From positions 1 through 35,640 of the forward strand of contig JAJPJC010000046.1 in the NCBI GenBank assembly GCA_021324445.1: 35,640 nt of DNA, in the 5' to 3' direction. The notes beneath the pieces are model-generated. The model saw only the letters and a list, made by a program, of their open reading frames with translations. It did no database searches and was not told the origin of the DNA. The translations under genes were made by a program, and so were the position numbers. This DNA comes from Isosphaeraceae bacterium (GTDB lineage: Bacteria > Planctomycetota > Planctomycetia > Isosphaerales > Isosphaeraceae). Positions 1 to 7,395 of the stretch are shown piece by piece (position 1 is the first letter of the stretch; each line of letters opens with the position of its first letter).

Positions 1-69
1 TAGGGTGGGTGAAACCCACCACCGGAAGACCTTGGCGGGCTTGAAGATCGGTGGGTTTCACCCACCCTA
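1..69. repeat. 69-bp double-hairpin intergenic repeat (left copy)
   Basis: Two 20-bp arms (1-20 and 50-69) are exact reverse complements, separated by a 29-bp spacer. Each arm is itself a small hairpin, GGTGGGT-GAA-ACCCACC, so the unit can fold as two short hairpins or one long one. A copy of identical total length lies at 35572-35640 with a different spacer. The architecture is that of REP/BIME-type or MITE-like palindromes spread in trans by a transposase; no such transposase is visible in this window. Confidence 0.85.
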
Positions 70-207
70 CAACATCGACTTCCCCACCCTTCCGAGACAG
101 ACTCTAATGCGGGGCGGCGTTTCCGCGACGACCAGCCCACCCGTGGGTTCGGGGCCGCGTAGCCGGAGCGCGACGATGATGGATCCGCCGAGATCGCATA
201 CCGAGTT

Positions 208-465
208 GTGCGCCTCCTCCACGGCACTCCCCGCGCCAGGGTCTACGAAGCCGAGACCGAGGGAGGGGACGTCATCCGGCTGCACGAAGCCCTCAGCAGA
301 GAAGGTGCGGCAGACCTCCTCCGGACAGCCGAGGTCTCCGCGGGGCTGGATTGTCCGATGTTCCCCCGGGTCCTCTCATGCTTCGAACGGGGCGAGAGGA
401 CCTATCTGGCGGGTGAGCCCTTACGGGGTCGTCGTTCGCAGATGCGCTGCGTGCGGGGGGATTGA
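208..465 (+). pseudogene. Out-of-frame N-lobe fragment of the pseudokinase-PP2C gene
   Basis: The fragment encodes about 85 residues that read like the start of a protein kinase domain: LHGTPRARVYEAE looks like a degenerate glycine-rich loop, and FPRVLSCFERGERTYLAGEPL looks like the end of the N-lobe. The frame is open from 163, and GTG at 208 is the first convenient start. It ends at a TGA while the next frame (TGSSFADALRAG, starting at 423) continues the expected kinase sequence. The two halves join if one base is restored near 421-426. No classical slippery heptamer or downstream pseudoknot is obvious, so a one-base deletion or a sequencing error is more likely than programmed frameshifting. 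The upstream stretch 70-207 holds no recognisable gene. Confidence 0.5.
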
Positions 466-1742
466 GGCTCCCACAGATACTCTCCATCCTCGCCCAGGTC
501 GCTTTCGCCCTCGCCCGCCTCCACAAGCACGGCTGGGCTTACCTCGGGCTACGACCGAGCGTCGTGATGCTCGGCAAGCCCTTGAAGCTCACCGACCCCA
601 TCAACGCGACCCGGCTCAGGGAAGTCCCGGCGGGACGTTACTACCACGCCGGTTATTCGCCGCCCGAACTCCTCAAGGAGGAGCCCATCGACGTCCGCGC
701 CGACATCTACTCCGTGGGCGCGATGCTGTTCCACGCCGTCTACGGGCGCCCGATCGCCGAGACGGGCACGGAGTTGATGACCTGGGAGCCGCCGGTCCCG
801 ATCGCGGGAGTCCCTCAGATCCTCCACCGTTGCCTCTGCGAGCGGGAGTCGCGATACGCCAGGATGGAGGAGTTACACCAAGACCTGCTCCGGCTGGCGC
901 GCCGTATCGCCCCGACGGTCCGACACTCGATCGCCGCCGCGACCAGCATCGGGCTCGAACCGACCCGGACCACGAACCAGGACGCCTTCGGGCACCTCTC
1001 GGGTCGCGCCGCATCGGAGGGGGGAGAATGGGTCTGGTCGGTCGTCTGTGTCGCCGACGGTATGGGGGGCATGGAGGCTGGAGAACTCGCGAGCGAAGCC
1101 GCCGTGGAGGCAGTGCTCGACCGGGCAGCCGCCTGGTTCTCGCCGCGACGTAGTCCCACGCAGGAGGAGCACGTCCAGGAGATCCGACGGTGGGCTCAGG
1201 CGGCGAACGAGAAGGTCTGCTCAGCCTTGGAGGGGCGTGGGGCGAGGGGCGGCTGTACGCTGGTCTGCGCCTGCCTCGTCGGCAGACGGCTGGCGGTCGC
1301 CCATGTGGGCGATTGCCGCATCTACCTGATCAAGGATGATGAGATCGAGCTGCTCACCCGCGATCATTCTCTCCCGATGGCGCTGGTCCAGCAGGGCGAG
1401 ATACCGATCGAGGCGGTCCGCAGCCACCCCGATCGCAGCCGGGTCCTGAGATCACTCGGCGACCGACGCCCGATGCCCGACTACTTCATCGACAGCCTGG
1501 AACAGGCGACCGGCGCGGCGACGATGGAGCTTCATCCCGGGGAAACTCTCATGCTGTGCAGCGATGGGGTCTGGGAGCCGCTCAATGAGGACTCGATCCT
1601 CGAAATCGTCCGGCGACATCGATCGAACCTTCACGCCGCCGCCGATTCTCTCCTGGCAGCCACCCTGGGTAAAGGAGCGCCCGACAACGCCACGGTACTG
1701 CTGCTGCGAGTCGAGGAGAGCCCCGAGAACGAGGAGGTATGA
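462..1742 (+). CDS. Pseudokinase C-lobe fused to PP2C-family Ser/Thr phosphatase
   Basis: Residues 1-150 (from TTG at 462) form a kinase C-lobe with a YSPPE segment (65-69, APE-like) and DIYSVG (81-86). The catalytic loop has degenerated: HRDLKPEN aligns to YLGLRPSV (27-34), losing the catalytic Asp and the Asn, so this half should not phosphorylate. Residues 160-415 form a PP2C phosphatase with metal-binding motifs intact: VADGMGG (198-203), HVGDCRIY (281-288), CSDGVW (366-371) and APDN (406-409). It should dephosphorylate Ser/Thr substrates, plausibly those of the neighbouring kinase. The stop overlaps the next gene's start as ATGA, implying coupled translation. The true N-terminus is in another frame (208-465), so the full gene is probably frameshifted; the phosphatase could still be made from an internal start. 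Confidence 0.85.
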   Translation: MRLPQILSILAQVAFALARLHKHGWAYLGLRPSVVMLGKPLKLTDPINATRLREVPAGRYYHAGYSPPELLKEEPIDVRADIYSVGAMLFHAVYGRPIAETGTELMTWEPPVPIAGVPQILHRCLCERESRYARMEELHQDLLRLARRIAPTVRHSIAAATSIGLEPTRTTNQDAFGHLSGRAASEGGEWVWSVVCVADGMGGMEAGELASEAAVEAVLDRAAAWFSPRRSPTQEEHVQEIRRWAQAANEKVCSALEGRGARGGCTLVCACLVGRRLAVAHVGDCRIYLIKDDEIELLTRDHSLPMALVQQGEIPIEAVRSHPDRSRVLRSLGDRRPMPDYFIDSLEQATGAATMELHPGETLMLCSDGVWEPLNEDSILEIVRRHRSNLHAAADSLLAATLGKGAPDNATVLLLRVEESPENEEV

Positions 1743-3148
1743 CCGTGCTCAACGTCGTGTTCAAGCCGCACCGGACGAGCCTGAAGTCCGGCACCGCCGA
1801 GGACCAGAAGCTCTTCGCGATGCTCAAGCTGATCCCGAAGGAGGAAGCAGCCAGGGCACGCCCGCCCCTCGCGTTCGCCCTGGTGATCGATACCAGCGGG
1901 TCGATGCAGGAGTTCGCCGATCAGCAGCGAGCCGGCGACCTGATCCGGGATCGGGGCTTGCCGTCCCAGGTCCAGCACAGCGGCGACGGGACCCGTCAGG
2001 GCGTTAACCTGCCGCTGCCGACCAAGCTCGACCAGGCGATCGAGGCTGCCCGCGCCCTGGTCGATGACGAGCGCCTCGTCCCCGAGGATCGGGTCGCCGT
2101 CATCCATTTCGACGACGACGCCAAGACCCTCCTGCCGCTGACCCCGCTCAGCCAGAAGCAAGCCATCTACGCAGCGATCGACTCTTTGCGCCAATTCTCC
2201 GGTGGCACCCACATCGCCAAAGGATTGAAGTGCGGCTTGCGGGAGTTGGGCGGGCTCCCACCCCAGACCACGAAACGGGTGATGCTCCTCACGGACGGTC
2301 AGACCTTTGACGAGGACGAGTGCCGACCGCTGGCGGCTCGACTGGCGGAATCGAACGTCCCCATCGTCGCGATCGGGGTCGGGCTGGAATACAACGAGGA
2401 GCTGCTGCGGGACCTCGCCCAGATCAGCCAGGGGCGACCCTACCATATCGCCCAGATGGGGGAGTTGAGGGACCTCATCTACGGTGAGGTCGGCTCCTCG
2501 GTTCGCGAAGTCGTCACCGACTTGCAGGCGACCGTCTCCACCGTCAAGGGAGTGCGCCTGGAGGGGATCACCCAGGTCGATCCGAGCCTCTCGGAAGTCA
2601 CGACCGATAAGCAGCCATTTCGACTCGGCAACGTCCCGGCGGGGGACTTCACGATCCTGGTCCTGGAGTTCACGCTCTCGGGCTTCGAGCGACCGCCCAG
2701 CCGGGTCCGCATCGCCCAGCTCGGTCTGGTCGGTCACGTCCCGGGACTGGGCAGGCGAGACGAATTGCCACCCCTGGACCTCTATGTGAACTTCACCACG
2801 GACGAGGCAGCGGTCGCCGCCGTGGACGCGGAAGTGCTGAGCTACGTCCAGCAGAAGAACGTAGATCGGATGGTCCAGGAGGCGGTACGGGTCGCGGGCA
2901 CCGACGCCGGGCGCGCCCGGCAGACGTTGCAAGCCGCCGTCGGGATGACCCAGCGGCTCGGTAACTCCGCGATGACGAAGGTCCTCCAAAATGCCCTCGA
3001 CGAGCTGAACCGCGGCGGCACGATCTCGGTCGGCACCAGGAAGACGATGGCGCTGGGCGGTCGGACCAGGACCATCAAGGCGGGTGCGACGTCGCCCATG
3101 GAAGGGCTGCCACCGAACGAGGATATTCGCAAGCTGACCGGTGCATGA
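1739..3148 (+). CDS. von Willebrand factor A (VWA) domain protein
   Basis: This is a 469-residue cytoplasmic protein with no signal peptide. The VWA fold begins near residue 46; the metal-ion-dependent adhesion site is seen as VIDTSGSM (D51, S53, S55), a Thr in FSGGTH and an Asp in LTDGQTF. A beta-rich segment follows, then a helical region, and a C-terminal tail with basic, Thr-containing stretches (TRKTMAL, RTRTIK) that could be phosphorylation sites. It lies between a PP2C phosphatase and a Ser/Thr kinase, overlapping both by ATGA. In TerY-P-type triads a VWA protein is believed to act as a scaffold whose partner binding is controlled by a kinase and a phosphatase. That role here is inferred from context. 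Confidence 0.9.
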   Translation: MTVLNVVFKPHRTSLKSGTAEDQKLFAMLKLIPKEEAARARPPLAFALVIDTSGSMQEFADQQRAGDLIRDRGLPSQVQHSGDGTRQGVNLPLPTKLDQAIEAARALVDDERLVPEDRVAVIHFDDDAKTLLPLTPLSQKQAIYAAIDSLRQFSGGTHIAKGLKCGLRELGGLPPQTTKRVMLLTDGQTFDEDECRPLAARLAESNVPIVAIGVGLEYNEELLRDLAQISQGRPYHIAQMGELRDLIYGEVGSSVREVVTDLQATVSTVKGVRLEGITQVDPSLSEVTTDKQPFRLGNVPAGDFTILVLEFTLSGFERPPSRVRIAQLGLVGHVPGLGRRDELPPLDLYVNFTTDEAAVAAVDAEVLSYVQQKNVDRMVQEAVRVAGTDAGRARQTLQAAVGMTQRLGNSAMTKVLQNALDELNRGGTISVGTRKTMALGGRTRTIKAGATSPMEGLPPNEDIRKLTGA

Positions 3149-3957
3149 GAGGGCGTCCAGAGATGCGATGCGCGATCTGCCACACGGAAAACTCGGAGAG
3201 CGCCACGTCTTGCCGCTCGTGCGGTTCCCCACTGGGGATCGTCGCTCCACATGCGAGCTACACACTGCCCGTCGGGACGAAGTTGCAGGGCGGCGCGTTC
3301 TCCGTCGGCAAGGTCCTCGGGCAGGGCGGCTTCGGGATCACGTACCAGGGCAGTGACCTACTCCTGAGACGTCCAGTCGCCATCAAAGAGTTCTTCCCTG
3401 TGGCGCAGGGCTGCTCCCGGCAGGGGACCACGGTCCTGCCCAGCGGCTCCGTCTCAACGTCCGCGTACCAGGAAGAGCGGAAGAAGTGCCTGGAAGAAGC
3501 CCATCGCCTCGCCCAGTTCCAGCACCCCGGCATCGTCAAGGTCCACTCAATGTTCGAGGAGAACAACACCGCCTACATGGTCATGGAGTTCCTCAAGGGC
3601 AGGACGCTCATGAGAATGATCGAGGAGCGGGGCGCTCTCCCGGAGACGGAGGCGGTGGGCTATATCAACCAGGTCGGCGAGGCGTTGATCGTGGTCCACC
3701 AGGCGAACTTGCTCCACCGGGACATCAAGCCCGAAAATGTCCTGGTGACGGATGATGTGTCATGCGGATTCCTTGCGACAGCACCAGAGGCCGTCGCCGG
3801 GCGGTTCAGGAGAATCAGTCCTCGTCGCTGGCCCTGGACGTGGACCACGGTGCCTCTACAATCCCTCTGGAACGGCTGGTTCGAGCGGACAGCCACGGCC
3901 CGATCACACCGGCATCGAGACTCTGCCTCCGGGTCTTGTCCAACCCGATCTCGGTGA
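3145..3957 (+). pseudogene. Zinc-ribbon Ser/Thr protein kinase, truncated after the catalytic loop
   Basis: An N-terminal zinc ribbon (C9, C12, C23, C26) precedes a Hanks-type kinase domain with GQGGFG (59-64), the ATP-anchoring Lys in AIKEF (K81) and the catalytic HRDIKPEN (191-198). Kinase similarity stops after VTDD, at about 3756. The expected DFG motif, activation segment and whole C-lobe are absent, and the remaining 66 codons (3757-3957) are Arg/Trp/Ser-rich and look non-coding, running antisense to the next gene. The gene therefore looks broken by a deletion or recombination with a junction near 3757. ATG at 3145 overlaps the VWA stop; ATG at 3163 (MRCAIC) is an alternative start just before the zinc ribbon. 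Confidence 0.8.
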
Positions 3958-4193
3958 CGCCAATCTGTCCCAGGTGGACTGCGTTACTCAAGTCTTTCCA
4001 GTAGAATGGGTTGGCTTTGATGCCTTCCTCGGAGCGGAATGGGAGGAGATAGACGTCGTAGACGTCGGGGTAATCGTCTCTCTCCTCATCAAAAGAAGAG
4101 TCCAAGAAGAACCACTCCCCCTCCAAACTGGAATCGAATCATCCTTGGGAAGTCGCAAAACTCCCCGTAGTTCATTGGGATTCTATCTGCCAT
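3815..4193 (-). pseudogene. Unknown protein, frameshifted
   Basis: ATG at 4193 opens MADRIPMNYGEFCDFPRM, which stops early. A second minus-strand frame continues sensibly with GEWFFLDSSFDEERDDYPDV and an acidic, aromatic-rich segment to a stop at 3815. The two join if one base is removed at the five-C run 4117-4121, and the 379-bp span is one base over a multiple of three. The joined product would be about 125 residues, with no signal peptide or membrane helix. I do not recognise the family. It starts 6 bp after hicB on the same strand and may be co-transcribed. The truncated kinase tail runs antisense through its 3' end. Confidence 0.55.
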
Positions 4194-4199
4194 GGCGCG

Positions 4200-4421
4200 T
4201 CAGGCCGAGGTTTCCACGTAGTCGACGATGCTTGATGGTTCAGGGATCGCCAGACCGTCCTCCCTCATCCCCTCCAAGTGAAGCACGATGGCTTCGCGCA
4301 GCCGAGCTTCGGTCTCCTCGACGGTAGCCCCCGTCGCGACGCAACCCGGCAAGTCGGGAACATACGCCGCGTAATTCGCTTCCGCCTTCTCGACGACGAT
4401 CGCGTAGCGCATGAAAGTCAC
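4200..4421 (-). CDS. hicB: HicB-family antitoxin
   Basis: This is a small protein of about 70 residues with the HicB fold signature: an N-terminal strand (RYAIVVEK), YAAYVPDLPGCVATG and the following helix with EETEARLREAI. HicB binds and neutralises the HicA mRNA interferase and usually represses its own operon. There is no clear C-terminal DNA-binding domain, so this is the short form. GTG at 4421 directly abuts the hicA stop; ATG at 4412 (MRYAIV) is an equally plausible start. The partner hicA immediately upstream is frameshifted, so the antitoxin may be the only intact component left. Family assignment is secure. Confidence 0.9.
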   Translation of the reverse strand: MTFMRYAIVVEKAEANYAAYVPDLPGCVATGATVEETEARLREAIVLHLEGMREDGLAIPEPSSIVDYVETSA

Positions 4422-4609
4422 CTACTGTTTCAGACCAGCTTGCTTCAAGATGCTGTTCAGGGTCCTGGCGGCAAGTCGTCGCCGGGTTTGCCGGCAACCG
4501 TCACGCGCCCTGGTTTCGTGGGGTGCTTGAACTGCCGGTGATCGCCACGAGTTCGGACCAAGACCCAACCATCGCCGTGGAGGCGCCGCAGAACCTCGCC
4601 CACCTTCAT
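4422..4609 (-). pseudogene. hicA: HicA-family mRNA interferase toxin, frameshifted near the 3' end
   Basis: From ATG at 4609 the protein reads MKVGEVLRRLHGDGWVLVRT, then GDHRQFKHPTKPG, which carries the catalytic His region of HicA (G-D/S-H-xx-F-xHP). It ends at a TGA at 4457-4459. The usual HicA C-terminus (TLNSILKQAGLK) is present in the next frame, ending at 4422. Adding one base near 4461-4466 restores a normal 62-residue HicA, and the 188-bp span is one short of a multiple of three. The truncated product would lack its last helix. It sits 31 bp after ccsA on the same strand and precedes hicB in the usual toxin-antitoxin order. Confidence 0.8.
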
Positions 4610-4639
4610 GCTGGTCAGCCCCGCAGGCGGCTTGGTGGT

Positions 4640-7345
4640 TCAAAACATGGGACGATATCCCAGATGGCGCCGCCAGGCGGCGGCGATCGGCAAGGCCAGG
4701 ACGCCCGCGATGATCACCATCATGATCCCCTGCGAACCGCCTTCCACGAAGCCGTAGCTGTGCAGGCCGACTCCCAGGACGAAGTTCACACCGTACCAGG
4801 CCATGACGACGGAGAGGAAGCAGACGACCGAGGCGACGACGAGTCCGAACGTGCTGACCCAGCCGGCGAAGCGGCCGTGGAGCGGGATCAGGTAGACCAG
4901 CAGGGTGATCAGCGCCCAGACTTCCTTGGGGTCCCAGCCCCAGAAGCGGCCCCAGGAATAATCGGCCCAGACGCCGCCCAGGATCGTGCCGGCGGCGATG
5001 AGCAGCACGCCGACCTGCATCGTGCGATAGATGAAATTCGACAGCGGCTTGACCGTGGCGGCCGTCCGCTGCATGGCCTCACCCCTGGCGTCGAGCTTGA
5101 CCCGGTGCGAGGTCTCCCGCGCCCGGATCTCGGCCACGGTGGGCTTGACCAGCGTCGCCACGCCACCGCCCCCGGAGGCCAACGAGACGATTCCCGCGCC
5201 GCCGGTCTCGGCGTCGGCATCCTCGGTCTCCCAGCCAGTCGCCTCGCCAACCTCCTCGCTCCCGGCCTGATCGCGGAACGTCAGGCGATTGACGACCTCG
5301 CCAGCCATCGCCAGGACGGAGGCCAGTGAGACCATGCCGCCGACGAGACCCATCACCGCGAACACGTAGAACAAGCTATCGCCTGTGGTCCACTCGGGTC
5401 CGAAGGCCCCATAGGACGCCGCCACACCGGCACCGCCGACCGTGGCCAGGGGCAGGCCCGGGATCATCAAGAGAGCCAGCTCGCCCAACCGCGGCGAGCG
5501 CCGATAGGTGGCCGTCAAGTAGTACAGCGTGGCAATCAGGCCCAGCGCCCAGGCCACGCCGAAGGCGGCGTAGCTCGAGACCTCGGTCAGCACGTGGATC
5601 GTCAGCCAGAGATTGCTCCGCAAGACCGGCTGGAGGCTGTGGATACTGGGATCCAGCAGGGGGACATTCGCGGCCGTGATCGTGCCCAGCAGCGCGACCC
5701 CCGACCCGGCCAGCGCCATGTACACCCGCCGATAGATCATCTCGAAGACGAACGACAGCACGGCCGCCACCAGGGCAACCCAGATCACCGTCTCATACAT
5801 GTTCGTCACCGGGGCCCAGCCGGTGATGCGCACCCGGAGATAGAACCCATAGATCTCCAGGGCGATCCCGATCGCCAGGGCGGCCAGCCCGAAGCGGTAG
5901 ATCGTGGAGCCCAGCAGGGCCGACATCGACCGCTTTCCTGCGGCCGGGATGAATCCCAGGCTCACCGCCAGGAGCGCCAGCGCGGTTCCATAAGCGATCG
6001 GCGCCTGCCAGAACGGATTCATCGCGTTGAAGTGCGTCTCGCGGTCAATCATCGCGACCGTGGGGTACTTGGTCGGGTTGACGGCCTCGCCCAGCGATCG
6101 CGACGCGGTCAACAGTGCCGCGGCTGCGGCCTCCGAGACCTGGCCCGGTGAGGAGATCTCGGCCTGCTCGAGCGCGTGATACGCGTCGAGGAATGCCTTG
6201 ACCGGACCCTCGGGATAGCCGGCCGCAACCAGGTCCTCGGGCTTCGACTTCAACAGCGTCTTGAGCGGAACCCAGGCCGAGCTGTCGCGCAGCCAGGCGG
6301 CGAACCGCTCGTCGGCCGCCGCGTCCTCGGTCGGCGTCTTGTGGTCCTCGACCGGGATCACGTCCCAGTAGGTCCCGATCGCCCGCAGGGCGTCGAGCTT
6401 CATCAGCGGCAGGTCTTCGGTGCGCTTCGCCGCGCGGGCCTCCTTGATGGCACCGGCCGTGTAGGCCAGGTACTTCGCATCCGACGGGCGGGGCATCACC
6501 AGGATCAGCCCGGCGTTGGAGAACTGATCTCCGCTGTAGGCCAGGTAGGTTCCCAGGCGGTGGGCGACCTCGATGGCGCGGCGCTCGATCTCGGTGGGCC
6601 GCTCGGCCGCTTGCGGATTGTTGTCGAAGTCCCGCTTCTGTTTCTCCAGCGCGGCGGCCCAGCTCATGAAGGGCAGCTCTTGCCCCTTGGCGGTGATCCG
6701 GGCCTCCTCCAGCTCGCGCGGCGCCAGCCACTTGTGTTCCTCGGTGAGCCTGGCGGCCAGCTCGGCGATCGTCCGGCGGTCCTCGATCGGCAGCTTGGAG
6801 TCGCGCGCGAAGGCGATCAGCGCGGTGGCCGTGACATCCGGGGCGACCGCAAGCTTGCGGAGCCGGTCTTTCTCACCCTCGGGGCAGGTCGACTTCTGGG
6901 CGATCGCCTCGAGCCGCGCCTTGATCGTCCCGGCCATGACCACGCGCCGCAAGGGCAGGTAATCGACCAGGATGAAGGGCTGGTCGTCCCAGAACTCGGG
7001 CCGGACCGTCCAGCCCAGGAAGGCGGCGACGGGTCCCCATTTCTCGACCGTCCACGAGGTCGCGCCCGGCCGGTTGAAGGACTCGGGATCGACGATCTTC
7101 TCCACCTCCTCGCGGGGGTCGCGCACGACGACCGTCTCCTTGCCGTAGACCTGCTTGACCTCCTCGCGGGCCACAGTGTCCAGCGGCTTGATCCGCCCCT
7201 CGTGCATGACGGCGACCTTGCCGAGCTGCTCGTAGGCGGGGCTGGTTCCCGGCCGCTGGACGGTCTCGGCTGCCTGCGCGGCCAGGCCCGCCGAAGCGAA
7301 CCCCGCCACGATCAAGCCGGCGAATAGTTTGCTGGTGCGACGCAT
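4640..7345 (-). CDS. ccsA: Cytochrome c biogenesis protein CcsA/ResC with large N-terminal extension
   Basis: This is a 901-residue membrane protein of the system II (Ccs/Res) machinery, which exports haem and attaches it to CxxCH apocytochromes outside the cytoplasmic membrane. ATG at 7345 follows GGAG by 8 bp and begins a signal sequence (MRRTSKLFAGLIVAGFASAG). About 430 soluble residues follow, then multiple membrane helices. The CcsA core is at the C-terminus: a His in WLTIHVLTEVSSYAAF, the tryptophan-rich haem-handling WWD motif WGRFWGWDPKEVWALI (about residue 800), and a second His in GLHSYGF. A soluble acidic/Gly-rich insertion precedes the core. Typical CcsA proteins have 300-400 residues, so the N-terminal half is an added extracytoplasmic domain of unknown role. 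It follows resB by 50 bp and is surely co-transcribed. Confidence 0.93.
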   Translation of the reverse strand: MRRTSKLFAGLIVAGFASAGLAAQAAETVQRPGTSPAYEQLGKVAVMHEGRIKPLDTVAREEVKQVYGKETVVVRDPREEVEKIVDPESFNRPGATSWTVEKWGPVAAFLGWTVRPEFWDDQPFILVDYLPLRRVVMAGTIKARLEAIAQKSTCPEGEKDRLRKLAVAPDVTATALIAFARDSKLPIEDRRTIAELAARLTEEHKWLAPRELEEARITAKGQELPFMSWAAALEKQKRDFDNNPQAAERPTEIERRAIEVAHRLGTYLAYSGDQFSNAGLILVMPRPSDAKYLAYTAGAIKEARAAKRTEDLPLMKLDALRAIGTYWDVIPVEDHKTPTEDAAADERFAAWLRDSSAWVPLKTLLKSKPEDLVAAGYPEGPVKAFLDAYHALEQAEISSPGQVSEAAAAALLTASRSLGEAVNPTKYPTVAMIDRETHFNAMNPFWQAPIAYGTALALLAVSLGFIPAAGKRSMSALLGSTIYRFGLAALAIGIALEIYGFYLRVRITGWAPVTNMYETVIWVALVAAVLSFVFEMIYRRVYMALAGSGVALLGTITAANVPLLDPSIHSLQPVLRSNLWLTIHVLTEVSSYAAFGVAWALGLIATLYYLTATYRRSPRLGELALLMIPGLPLATVGGAGVAASYGAFGPEWTTGDSLFYVFAVMGLVGGMVSLASVLAMAGEVVNRLTFRDQAGSEEVGEATGWETEDADAETGGAGIVSLASGGGGVATLVKPTVAEIRARETSHRVKLDARGEAMQRTAATVKPLSNFIYRTMQVGVLLIAAGTILGGVWADYSWGRFWGWDPKEVWALITLLVYLIPLHGRFAGWVSTFGLVVASVVCFLSVVMAWYGVNFVLGVGLHSYGFVEGGSQGIMMVIIAGVLALPIAAAWRRHLGYRPMF

Positions 7346-7395
7346 ATTCGAATCTCCGACGGCTGGGTCAGTCGAGGGTGATCGTTCCACACGAG

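Noticed and set aside
415..430. Programmed -1 frameshift in the pseudokinase
   Set aside because: The bases around 418-426 do not form a standard X XXY YYZ heptamer, and no downstream stimulatory structure is evident.
5..1153. 382-codon plus-strand open frame over the start of the window
   Set aside because: It is Arg/Pro/Ser-rich without motifs and overlaps the pseudokinase-PP2C coding frame, which carries conserved residues.
1631..3265. 544-codon minus-strand open frame
   Set aside because: It lies antisense to the VWA gene, whose MIDAS residues are clear; long antisense frames are expected in GC-rich DNA.
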